Shown here: positions 1-5,790 of the stretch, piece by piece
How positions within the stretch are numbered: position 1 is the first letter of the stretch
Layout of the letters: each line of letters begins with the position of its first letter
From: Alphaproteobacteria bacterium HGW-Alphaproteobacteria-13
GTDB taxonomy: Bacteria; Pseudomonadota; Alphaproteobacteria; Sphingomonadales; Sphingomonadaceae
Assembly (NCBI GenBank): GCA_002842935.1
Contig: PHEM01000160.1
Location: 1 to 7,213, forward strand
Reading direction: 5' to 3'
Length of the DNA stretch: 7,213 nucleotides
Translations under genes and position numbers: made by a program
The notes under the pieces: generated by a model
Seen by the model: the letters and a program-made list of their open reading frames with translations, nothing else
Told to the model about the DNA's origin: nothing
The model's database searches: none

Positions 1-753
1 GCGCTTCGCGGCCTCTTCCAGCCGGACGAGATGCTCGGCAAGCTGCTTCTTGTTGAGCCAGCCGGTGCCGTAGATGCGCGAAAGCTGCGCATTCTTCTGG
101 TCGCCGCGCCAATAGGCCCCCGACACGCGCGTCAGCTTGAAGGCCTGCGGGTCGAGCTTGCCGGTCGAGGCGAGGTGCGGTCCCCGGCACATGTCGAACC
201 AGTCGTCCCCGGAGCGATAGACGGTCAGCTCCTCGCCCGCGGGCAGTTCAGCGGCCCATTCGGCCTTGTAATGCTCGCCCATGCCCTTCCACGCCTCAAT
301 CAGCGCGTCGCGGTCCATGACTTCGCGCACCAGCGCCTTGTCGGCGGCGATGATGCGGCGCATCTCCTCCTCGATCAGCGGCAGTTCGTCGTCGCGGAAC
401 GGGCCATGCTCGGCGGTCGGCGCGAAGTCGTAATAGAAGCCGTCCGATGTCGCGGGACCGAAAGTGATCTGCGTGCCGGGAAACAGGCTCTGCACCGCCT
501 CCGCCAGCACATGGGCATAGTCGTGGCGCACGAGTTCCAGCGCGTCGGCCTCGTCGCGGCTCGTCACCAGCGACAGGTTGGTGTCCACCTCCAGCGGGCG
601 CATGATATCGCGCAGTTCGCCGTCGATTTTCGCCGCGAGCGCGGCCTTGGCAAGTCCGGGACCGATGTCCGCCGCGATCTGCGCGGGCGTGGTCCCCCGC
701 GCGACTTCACGGGCAGAGCCATCGGGAAGAGTGACGCGGATCATCTGGGACAT
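1..753 (-). CDS. thrS: Threonyl-tRNA synthetase, N-terminal part (cut by window edge)
   Basis: This cytoplasmic enzyme charges tRNA-Thr with threonine and edits mischarged Ser-tRNA-Thr. The 251 visible residues read from ATG at 753 (MSQMIRVTLPDGS) to the left window edge without a stop. Residues about 4-65 form the TGS domain. An editing domain follows, with the zinc/editing HxxxH pair H77/H81 (RHDYAHVLAEA). The SAD-type motif DMCRGPH (D187, C189) and the SGAYWRGD segment (about 211-218) are typical of bacterial ThrRS. The class II catalytic core and anticodon-binding domain should lie beyond position 1. A second in-frame ATG at 744 (M4) is possible, but 753 has an AAGG (complement of 765-768) about 11 nt upstream. 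The gene is divergent from the hydrolase at 1042. Identification is very secure; the exact start is less so. Confidence 0.97.
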   Translation of the reverse strand, partial: MSQMIRVTLPDGSAREVARGTTPAQIAADIGPGLAKAALAAKIDGELRDIMRPLEVDTNLSLVTSRDEADALELVRHDYAHVLAEAVQSLFPGTQITFGPATSDGFYYDFAPTAEHGPFRDDELPLIEEEMRRIIAADKALVREVMDRDALIEAWKGMGEHYKAEWAAELPAGEELTVYRSGDDWFDMCRGPHLASTGKLDPQAFKLTRVSGAYWRGDQKNAQLSRIYGTGWLNKKQLAEHLVRLEEAAKR

Positions 754-787
754 CGAAAAATCGGCCTTTATCGACAGGGAAAACTGC

Positions 788-841
788 GCCCCTTTGCCAG
801 TATGCGGAAGGGGCGGCAAGGGGCGGATTTCGGCTTGCCCC
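788..841 (-). promoter_or_regulatory. Possible structured thrS leader (alternative hairpins)
   Basis: Read on the minus strand, GCCCCTTGCC (824-815) can pair with GGCAAAGGGGC (798-788) through one bulged base across a 16-nt loop. This stem is followed by GCAGTTTT and then the thrS start 35 nt downstream. The 9-mer CCGCCCCTT occurs twice with a 10-nt period (826-818 and 816-808), so a second register can also pair with 798-788. Upstream, GGGGCAAG (841-834) can pair with 820-812 with one bulge, which would exclude the first stem. The pairing potential is visible in the sequence. A regulatory role (attenuation or translational control) is inference, and no transcription start is known. GC-rich DNA produces such stems by chance. 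Confidence 0.25.
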
Positions 842-860
842 GATGATTGGACATCAAAGC

Positions 861-977
861 CCGTTCGTCCTGAGGAGGGGCTGAGCCTGTCGAAGACCCG
901 TCTCGAAGGATCATGCGCGGCGCCTGGTCCTTCGAGACGCCATTTCGACAAGCTCAATGGCTCCTCAGGACGAACGG
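861..977. repeat. Large imperfect palindrome (REP-like element)
   Basis: Two 50-bp arms (861-910 and 928-977) are reverse complements at 41 of 50 positions around a 17-nt loop (911-927). Matching is in blocks. The outermost 17 bp (CCGTTCGTCCTGAGGAG) and the innermost 12 bp (CGTCTCGAAGGA) are perfect, and a middle block around TGTCGAA matches 12 of 13. Mismatches cluster in two 4-bp patches (878-881 and 895-898). The element lies between the divergent thrS and hydrolase genes. It resembles the dispersed intergenic palindromes I recall from sphingomonads; family membership is from memory, not a search. No T-tract follows it, so it is not a classical terminator. No clear target-site duplication flanks it. 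Confidence 0.85.
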
Positions 978-1041
978 ATCGGATGGAATGGTCCCGCCCT
1001 ACCCTTGCGACCCCGCCACCCGCCAGCTAGGGCCGACACTC

Positions 1042-1803
1042 ATGACGGACCCCGCCGCCCCCGCCTATCTCGACCGTCCCGGCCGCCCGCGCCTGGCCTA
1101 TCGCCATGCGCCGGGAACGGGACCGACGATCCTGTTCCTGCCCGGCTATATGTCCGACATGGCGGGCGGCAAGGCGACGGCGCTGTTCGACTGGGCGGCG
1201 GCGGAGGGGCAGGCGTGCCTGCTGCTCGACTATGCGGGCTGCGGCCTGTCGGACGGGGCTTTCGCGGATCAGACGCTGATCGACTGGCGCGGCGACGTTC
1301 TCGACCTGATCGACGCGACGGCCGAAGGGCCGTTGATCCTCGTCGGGTCGTCGATGGGCGGCTGGCTGATGCTGCTGATCGCGCTGGCGCTGGCGCGGCG
1401 TGACGGACCGGGGCGCGTCGCGGGGCTGGTCGGCATCGCCGCCGCGCCCGACTTCACCGACTGGGGCTTCACGCCGGAGGAAAAGGCGATCATCCTCGCC
1501 GAAGGCGCGCTGGTCGAGGAGACGCCCTATGGCGACCAGCCCTATGTAACGACGCGCGATTTCTATCAATCGGGCGAGGCGAACCGGCTGCTCGGCGCAG
1601 AGATTCCGCTGACCTGCCCCGTCCGCCTGCTCCACGGCGAAGAGGACGGCGACGTGCCGAGCGGCATCAGCCTGCGCCTCTCCGCCGCGCTGGCGAGCAC
1701 GGACGTGCAGGTCACGCTGGTCAAGGGCGGTGACCATCGCCTGTCGCGCGACGGCGACATCGCGCTGCTGATCGATACCGTCGCGCGTATCGCGACAAGA
1801 TAG
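1042..1803 (+). CDS. ABHD10-like alpha/beta-hydrolase (serine hydrolase)
   Basis: A 253-residue single-domain alpha/beta-hydrolase without a signal peptide, so probably cytoplasmic. The oxyanion/strand-3 region FLPGYMSDMAGGK (about 32-44) precedes DYAGCGLSDG (63-72). The nucleophile elbow is GSSMGGW, with catalytic S104. The acid is probably D202 in HGEEDGDVP, and the base is H232 in GGDHRLS. The order and wording of these motifs closely resemble mitochondrial ABHD10 (IPGYLS, GSSLGGWLM, CPIRLLHG, SDHR as I recall them). ABHD10 is known as a protein depalmitoylase and acyl-glucuronide esterase; the bacterial substrate is unknown. The open frame extends back to 913, but those 43 codons run through the palindrome and match no hydrolase, so ATG 1042 is preferred. 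A 4HBT thioesterase follows after 9 nt, indicating co-transcription. Confidence 0.9.
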   Translation: MTDPAAPAYLDRPGRPRLAYRHAPGTGPTILFLPGYMSDMAGGKATALFDWAAAEGQACLLLDYAGCGLSDGAFADQTLIDWRGDVLDLIDATAEGPLILVGSSMGGWLMLLIALALARRDGPGRVAGLVGIAAAPDFTDWGFTPEEKAIILAEGALVEETPYGDQPYVTTRDFYQSGEANRLLGAEIPLTCPVRLLHGEEDGDVPSGISLRLSAALASTDVQVTLVKGGDHRLSRDGDIALLIDTVARIATR

Positions 1804-1808
1804 AGGAA
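1803..1808 (+). promoter_or_regulatory. Ribosome binding site of the thioesterase gene
   Basis: GAGGAA starts on the last base of the hydrolase stop codon and sits 4 nt before the ATG at 1813. The overlap with the upstream stop supports translational coupling of the two genes and fixes the thioesterase start. Confidence 0.7.
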
Positions 1809-1812
1809 CTCC

Positions 1813-2250
1813 ATGGTACGCAGCGACTTCCGTTTCCACGTCACCAAGCGCGTCCGCTATGCGGAGATCGACGCGCAGGCCGTGGTGTTCAACAGCCGCT
1901 ACCTCGAATATTTCGATATCGGCATCACCGAATATTGGCGCGCGGTCGGCGTCTATGACCGCTGGCCCGCGCACGACAGCCCCGAATTCCACGTCGCCCG
2001 CGCCGAAGTCGATTACAAGGCGCCGATCCTGCTCGACGCGGAAATCGACATCTGCGTGCGCTGCGAGCGTATCGGCCGCAGCTCGATGATCTATCTGTTC
2101 GAACTGCACGGCAGGGACGCGGAGCAACTCTATGCGGGCGGGCGGCTGGTCTATGTCCATGTCGCGGAGGCGCAGGGCGCGCCCTCGCCCGTCCCCGACG
2201 AATTCGCGGATATGTTCGAAGCATTTGAAGGACGGCCGCTACGCGCGTAG
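1813..2250 (+). CDS. Acyl-CoA thioesterase, 4HBT/YbgC-like hotdog fold
   Basis: A 145-residue protein covering one complete hotdog domain, the usual length for this family. The N-terminal active-site segment RYAEIDAQAVVFNSRYLEYFD (15-35) carries the family pattern, with catalytic Asp at D20 followed by the V-F-N-x-x-Y stretch that leads into the long central helix. The strand AEVDYKAPILLDAEIDI (about 59-75) matches the conserved V-D-Y-x-x-P region of 4-hydroxybenzoyl-CoA/YbgC thioesterases. Family members hydrolyse acyl-CoA or acyl-ACP thioesters in the cytoplasm. Chain-length or aromatic specificity cannot be read here. Its GAGGAA site overlaps the upstream hydrolase stop, so the two genes form an operon. 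The downstream spacer holds a strong hairpin that may mark the end of this unit. Confidence 0.9.
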   Translation: MVRSDFRFHVTKRVRYAEIDAQAVVFNSRYLEYFDIGITEYWRAVGVYDRWPAHDSPEFHVARAEVDYKAPILLDAEIDICVRCERIGRSSMIYLFELHGRDAEQLYAGGRLVYVHVAEAQGAPSPVPDEFADMFEAFEGRPLRA

Positions 2251-2283
2251 AGCATCGCGCGTCAAATCTGTATCCTCTGAAAT

Positions 2284-2365
2284 CCGTTCGTGTCGAGCGA
2301 AGTCGAGACACCCATCGGCCTTGCGCGACGACGATGGGTGTCTCGACTTCGCTCGACACGAATGG
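2284..2365. repeat. Near-perfect 34-bp-arm palindrome
   Basis: Arms 2284-2317 and 2332-2365 are reverse complements at 33 of 34 positions around a 14-nt loop (2318-2331). The single difference (G2286 versus T2363) would still allow a G-U pair in plus-strand RNA. The arm starts with CCGTTCGT and contains internal partial symmetry (GTCGAGCGAAGTCGAGAC). The hairpin begins 33 nt after the thioesterase stop. It lacks a downstream T-tract, so it is not an intrinsic terminator of standard type, though it could stabilise mRNA 3' ends or slow polymerase. It resembles dispersed palindromes of sphingomonads (recalled, not searched). Together with short flanks it fills the 2251-2409 spacer, where I see no gene. 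Confidence 0.88.
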
Positions 2366-2409
2366 AAAGGTAGGTCAGATATAAGGATCGACATTCCGGA
2401 CAGGTTCCC

Positions 2410-2847
2410 ATGACCAAATTTCTTCACACCATGATCCGCGTCACCGATCCCGACGCAACCATCGCCTTCTTCCGGTTGATCGGGCTGGAGGAAGTCCGCC
2501 GGTTCGACAATGAAGCGGGCCGCTTCACGCTGATCTTCCTGGCCGCGCCGGGACAGGCGGGCGTCGCGGAAGTCGAATTGACCTACAATTGGCCGCCGGA
2601 GGACGGCAGCGCGCCCGAATGCTATGAGGGCGGGCGGAATTTCGGCCATCTCGCCTATCAGGTCGACGATATCCATGCGACGTGCCGGCGGCTGATGGAC
2701 GCGGGCGTGACGATCAACCGCCCGCCGCGCGATGGCCATATGGCCTTCGTCCGCTCGCCCGACGGCATCTCGGTCGAGCTGTTGCAGGACGGTCATTTGC
2801 CGCCGCAAGAGCCGTGGGCGTCGATGCCCAACACAGGCGTCTGGTAG
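2410..2847 (+). CDS. gloA: Lactoylglutathione lyase (glyoxalase I)
   Basis: This metalloenzyme isomerises the hemithioacetal of methylglyoxal and glutathione to S-lactoylglutathione in the cytoplasm. It has 145 residues, slightly longer than the 135-residue E. coli protein, with two beta-alpha-beta-beta-beta (VOC) modules. The four metal ligands of the E. coli-type enzyme are all in register: H6 (FLHTMIRV), E56 (VEVELTYNW, where E56 is the second E), H80 (FGHLAYQVDD) and E123 (SPDGISVELLQ). Compared with E. coli, one residue appears missing around FFRLIGLEEV, and there is an insertion near PPEDGSAPECYEGG (62-75). The start ATG at 2410 has a GGACAGG stretch about 5 nt upstream. The stop codon is embedded in the ribosome binding site of gloB, so both pathway enzymes are probably made together. 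Confidence 0.95.
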   Translation: MTKFLHTMIRVTDPDATIAFFRLIGLEEVRRFDNEAGRFTLIFLAAPGQAGVAEVELTYNWPPEDGSAPECYEGGRNFGHLAYQVDDIHATCRRLMDAGVTINRPPRDGHMAFVRSPDGISVELLQDGHLPPQEPWASMPNTGVW

Positions 2848-2850
2848 GAG
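2845..2850 (+). promoter_or_regulatory. Ribosome binding site of gloB overlapping the gloA stop
   Basis: TAGGAG contains the gloA stop codon and lies 8 nt before ATG 2859. It decides the gloB start: the open frame reaches back to 2682 inside gloA, but only 2859 gives a protein beginning like known glyoxalase II enzymes. Confidence 0.8.
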
Positions 2851-2858
2851 ATAAAGCC

Positions 2859-3611
2859 ATGGCCGCGCTCGAAATCGTCCGTATCCCGGTGCTCAGCGAC
2901 AATTATGTCTGGCTGGTGCACGAGCCGGAGAGCGGCGCGACGATGGCCGTCGATCCCGCCGTGGCGGAGCCGGTGCTGGCGGCGGCGGAGACGCGCGGCT
3001 GGACGATCACCGACATCTGGAACACGCACTGGCACCCCGACCATACCGGCGGCAATGCGGCGATCAAGGAGGCAGCCAAGGCATGGGGAGGCTGCACCAT
3101 CACTGGCCCGGCGGCGGAATATGAGCGCATCCCGACGCTGGACGTGCAGGTGCGGGACGGCGACCGCGTGCGGCTGGGCAACCATGTCGCTGACGTGTGG
3201 GACGTCCCCGCGCACACCGCCGGACATATCGCCTATCATTTCGCGGACGCCTTCGCGGACGGGGGCGCGATCTTCGTCGGCGACACGCTGTTCGCCATGG
3301 GCTGCGGCCGGTTGTTCGAGGGCACGGCGGACCAGATGTATGCGAACATGCGGCGGCTCGCGGCGCTGGACGATGCGACGCGCGTCTATTGCGCGCATGA
3401 ATATACGCTGTCGAACGCGCGCTTCGCCGTGACGGTCGAACCCGGCAACGCCGCGCTCGCGGCCCGGCTCGCCGCCGTCGAGGCGGCGCGGGCGGCGGGC
3501 GTGGCGACGGTGCCGACCAGCATCGGCGAGGAGCGCGCGACCAACCCCTTCCTGCGCGCGGGAAGCGCCGCCGAACTCGGCCGCATCCGCGCGCTGAAGG
3601 ACGCGGCGTGA
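2859..3611 (+). CDS. gloB: Hydroxyacylglutathione hydrolase (glyoxalase II)
   Basis: This cytoplasmic binuclear metallo-beta-lactamase-fold enzyme hydrolyses S-lactoylglutathione to D-lactate and glutathione, the second glyoxalase step. It has 250 residues, the usual length. The N-terminus has the family segment LSDNYVWLV. The metal-binding motif THWHPDH gives H57, H59, D61 and H62. Further ligands are probably H119 (HTAGH), bridging D142 (VGDTLFAMGCGRLFEGT) and H180 (CAHEYT). The C-terminal HAGH substrate-binding region contains VEPGN (about 193-197) and TNPFLR (228-233). These signatures separate true GloB from ETHE1-like persulfide dioxygenases. The gene follows gloA after 11 nt. Extending the frame to 2682 would only add out-of-frame gloA sequence. 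Confidence 0.95.
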   Translation: MAALEIVRIPVLSDNYVWLVHEPESGATMAVDPAVAEPVLAAAETRGWTITDIWNTHWHPDHTGGNAAIKEAAKAWGGCTITGPAAEYERIPTLDVQVRDGDRVRLGNHVADVWDVPAHTAGHIAYHFADAFADGGAIFVGDTLFAMGCGRLFEGTADQMYANMRRLAALDDATRVYCAHEYTLSNARFAVTVEPGNAALAARLAAVEAARAAGVATVPTSIGEERATNPFLRAGSAAELGRIRALKDAA

Positions 3612-3663
3612 CGCAACCGCTTCAGCGCCCGTTCAGGACGGTTTTCCGACAAGGACGCGATTC

Positions 3664-3669
3664 AAGGAG
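3664..3669 (+). promoter_or_regulatory. Ribosome binding site deciding the lipoprotein start
   Basis: A consensus AAGGAG sits 7 nt before ATG 3677. It makes 3677 the start rather than the GTG at 3608, which overlaps the gloB stop and would put 23 polar residues in front of the signal peptide. Confidence 0.8.
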
Positions 3670-3676
3670 CATCAGA

Positions 3677-4120
3677 ATGGTAAAGCCGATCGGGATGGCC
3701 CGTGCCCTGCTGTTGGCGGCAGGCCCGCTGCTCGCAAGCTGCGCGCCCGCGGGAAGCGCCGATGCCGGCGCGGCGGCCTTGACGCCGAAGCAGGCGGAAA
3801 TTCTGCAAAAGCACCTCGGCGGCAAAGTGGCGGGCGAACTCGTCCGATGCCTGCCCAACTTTCGCACCAACGAGACGATCCGCGTGTCGGACAATATCCT
3901 GCTCTATCGGTCCGGCTCCACCGTCTATCGCAATGAGTTGAGAGGCGCGTGTCCGGGGCTGGCGCGCTCCGGCGACATCATGGTGATCCGCCAATATGGT
4001 TCCTCGACATGCAGCGGCGACGTCTTCCACCTCGTCGACCATTCGAGCGGCATTCGCGGTCCGACCTGCATGCTCGGCGACTTCGTCCCCTATCGCAAGG
4101 CGGCGAAGGACGGCGGCTGA
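3677..4120 (+). CDS. Small putative lipoprotein, DUF6491-like
   Basis: A 147-residue protein with a lipoprotein signal peptide: short basic start (MVKPIGMAR), hydrophobic stretch to about residue 20, and lipobox LASC with C22 as the lipidated cysteine. The mature part has four further cysteines (C58, C92, C112, C131), enough for two disulfides, which fits a periplasm-facing protein. The pattern RVSDNILLYRSGSTVYRN, then ACPGL, then STCSGDVFHLVD, then GPTCMLGDFVPY resembles the DUF6491 family, as I recall it. Its function is unknown. It lies 65 nt after gloB and 43 nt before prmA in the same direction, so co-transcription is possible but a functional link is not evident. The start is set by AAGGAG at 3664. 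Lipoprotein nature is well supported; the family assignment is moderate. Confidence 0.8.
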   Translation: MVKPIGMARALLLAAGPLLASCAPAGSADAGAAALTPKQAEILQKHLGGKVAGELVRCLPNFRTNETIRVSDNILLYRSGSTVYRNELRGACPGLARSGDIMVIRQYGSSTCSGDVFHLVDHSSGIRGPTCMLGDFVPYRKAAKDGG

Positions 4121-4163
4121 CCCGGTCCTTTGCTTATCGCCGGCGTATCGCTAAACGCTGGAC

Positions 4164-5135
4164 ATGAGCTGGATCATCTCCCTTCCCTGCACCCGCGACG
4201 AGGCCGAGGCGCTGAGCGGCGAAGTGCCCGAACTCGACGCGTTCGCGCCGCCGCCGGTCGTGGTGACGCGCGAGATCGACGAAGAGGCGGGGCTGTGGCA
4301 GCTCGACGCCTATGTCGATGACGAACCGGACGCGGCGCTGCTGACGGCGCTGCAAGTGCTGGTGCCGAGCGCGGGCGGCACAGTGCCCGACGTCGCCGAA
4401 CTGCCGCCGCAGGATTGGGTGACGCTGTCGCAGCAGGGGCTGGAACCCGTGCGCGCGGGGCGCTTCTTCGTCCATACGAGCAGCCACTCCGACGCCGTAC
4501 CACCGGGCGCGGTCCCTTTCCTGATCGACGCGAGCCAGGCGTTCGGCACCGGCGGGCACGACACGACGGCGGGCTGCCTCGCCATGCTCGACCAGTTGGC
4601 GCGGCGCGGCGTCAGCCCGCGCAACATCGCCGACATCGGCACCGGGACGGGCCTGCTCGCCTTCGCCGCGCTGGCGCTGTGGCCGCGCGCGCGGACGATC
4701 GCATCGGATATCGACCCCATGAGCATCCGCGTCACGCAGGGCAATGCCGCGATCAACCGAGTCCCGCTGGGGCGTGGGGGCGGACGGCTGGCGCTGGCGG
4801 TCGCGCCGGGGACCGAGCATCCCGCGATCCGGCACCGCGCGCCTTATGATCTCGTCATCGCCAACATCCTCGCCGGGCCGCTGATCACGCTGGCGCCCGA
4901 CATCGCGGCGGCGACCGCGCCGGGTGGCCATGCGATCCTGGCCGGGTTGATCGCACGGCAGATGGAGCCGGTGGTCGCGGCCTATCAGGCGCAGGGCTTT
5001 CACCTCGCCGCGCGCGAGGGCAGCGCCGAATGGCCGTGCCTGCTGCTTCGCAAGCGCCGCCGCTATGGCTGGCGGCGCAAGGAACGCGCGCGGCACCGCG
5101 CCAGCCCGTCCGACGCGACCTTCGGAAGCTGGTGA
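4164..5135 (+). CDS. prmA: Ribosomal protein L11 methyltransferase
   Basis: This cytoplasmic SAM-dependent enzyme methylates lysines and the N-terminus of ribosomal protein L11. It has 323 residues, compared with 293 in E. coli. An N-terminal L11-recognition region (about 1-100, weakly conserved) precedes the catalytic domain. Family marks are AFGTGGHDTT (126-135), SAM motif I ADIGTGTG (156-163), the acidic end of strand 2 in ASDIDP (180-185), and the catalytic-loop motif ANILAGPL (233-240). After the usual end of the fold near CLLLR, a tail of about 27 residues (297-323) is strongly basic at first (KRRRYGWRRKERAR); it may bind RNA or simply be a lineage-specific extension. The start ATG 4164 has no good Shine-Dalgarno sequence. 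The stop lies 16 nt from the convergent modC stop, with no visible terminator hairpin between them. Confidence 0.93.
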   Translation: MSWIISLPCTRDEAEALSGEVPELDAFAPPPVVVTREIDEEAGLWQLDAYVDDEPDAALLTALQVLVPSAGGTVPDVAELPPQDWVTLSQQGLEPVRAGRFFVHTSSHSDAVPPGAVPFLIDASQAFGTGGHDTTAGCLAMLDQLARRGVSPRNIADIGTGTGLLAFAALALWPRARTIASDIDPMSIRVTQGNAAINRVPLGRGGGRLALAVAPGTEHPAIRHRAPYDLVIANILAGPLITLAPDIAAATAPGGHAILAGLIARQMEPVVAAYQAQGFHLAAREGSAEWPCLLLRKRRRYGWRRKERARHRASPSDATFGSW

Positions 5136-5151
5136 GCAAAGCCGCCGCTCT

Positions 5152-5790
5152 TCAGCCCTCCACCATCACCACTTGCGTGGCGAGCCGGTCGACTTCGGCG
5201 CGGTCGTGGCTGACATAGAGGATCGGCAGTCTCAATTCGTCGCGAATACGCTCTATCACCGTCATGATCTCGCCGCGCCGCGCCGCGTCGAGCGACGACA
5301 GCGGTTCGTCCATCAGCAATATTTCCGGGCCGGACAGCAAGGCGCGGCCGATCGCCACGCGCTGCGCCTCGCCGCCCGACAGGCTGTGCGGCCAGCGGCC
5401 GAGCAGGCCGCCGATGCCCAGGAAATCGACCGCTTCGTCCAGCCCCATCCAGCGATCGCCGGGCGGCGCGAGGTCGTGGCCGTAGAGCAGGTTCGCGCGC
5501 ACGCGCCGATGCGGGAACAGCCGCCCGTCCTGAAAGACATAGCCGACGCGCCGCGCCTCCGGCGGCAGATCCACGCCGCTGCCGAACAGCGTGCGCGCGC
5601 CGATGCGGATATGGCCGCTGTCGGGCCGCAGCAGTCCCGCGACCATGTTGAGGATGCTCGTCTTGCCCGCCCCCGACGGGCCGAACAGCGCCGTCAGCCC
5701 CCGCTCCGCGACGAAGCGCGCGGCGATCACGCGCTCGCCGCGCCGTTTCGTCACGTCGATGTCAATCGCCACGCGCCTGCCTCTCGCCAT
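5152..5790 (-). CDS. modC: Molybdate ABC transporter ATPase, short form without TOBE domain
   Basis: The cytoplasmic ATP-hydrolysing subunit that powers molybdate import through ModB. It has 212 residues with a complete nucleotide-binding domain: Walker A GPSGAGKT (37-44), Q-loop Q87 in VFQDGRLFPH, signature LSGGEAQR (137-144), Walker B ILLMDEP (157-163), D-loop SSLD (165-168) and H-loop H195. The QDGRLFPH wording is typical of ModC. Classical ModC (352 residues in E. coli) carries a C-terminal TOBE/mop molybdate-binding domain. This one stops right after the NBD (VVMVEG), and the prmA 3' end leaves no room for more. ATG 5790 overlaps the modB end by 29 nt. The frame continues upstream to 5991, but that part is a shadow of modB. 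Position after modB and modA makes molybdate (or tungstate) the most likely substrate. Confidence 0.9.
   Translation of the reverse strand: MARGRRVAIDIDVTKRRGERVIAARFVAERGLTALFGPSGAGKTSILNMVAGLLRPDSGHIRIGARTLFGSGVDLPPEARRVGYVFQDGRLFPHRRVRANLLYGHDLAPPGDRWMGLDEAVDFLGIGGLLGRWPHSLSGGEAQRVAIGRALLSGPEILLMDEPLSSLDAARRGEIMTVIERIRDELRLPILYVSHDRAEVDRLATQVVMVEG

Noticed and set aside
31..846. Plus-strand 271-codon open frame opposite thrS
   Set aside because: Antisense to an unmistakable threonyl-tRNA synthetase reading frame; no motif of its own.
861..977. CRISPR array or attachment site
   Set aside because: There is a single inverted repeat, no regularly spaced direct repeats, and no integrase or tRNA gene nearby.
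913..1041. N-terminal extension of the hydrolase by 43 residues from an ATG at 913
   Set aside because: These codons read through the palindrome arm and resemble no hydrolase N-terminus. ATG 1042 gives the family-like start.
1027..2160. A 377-codon minus-strand open frame opposite the hydrolase and thioesterase
   Set aside because: It is an antisense shadow produced by GC-rich codon bias: Arg/Ala/Asp-rich, no recognisable domain, and both plus-strand genes have clear catalytic motifs.
861..2365. The two palindromes as ends of a composite mobile element carrying the hydrolase operon
   Set aside because: Each palindrome is complete in itself, their interiors differ, there is no transposase, and no target duplication is visible at the outer edges.
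2239..2808. Minus-strand open frame crossing the second palindrome and gloA
   Set aside because: Its middle is translated palindrome sequence and the rest is a gloA shadow. No domain or ribosome binding site supports it.
3608..3676. GTG start for the lipoprotein overlapping the gloB stop
   Set aside because: It would bury the signal peptide behind 23 polar residues, while AAGGAG sits 7 nt before ATG 3677.
4134..5096. A 320-codon minus-strand open frame opposite prmA
   Set aside because: Low-complexity Arg/Gln-rich antisense shadow. PrmA motifs on the plus strand are unambiguous.
5136..5151. Possible bidirectional terminator between the convergent prmA and modC
   Set aside because: Only 16 nt with no inverted repeat or T-tract.
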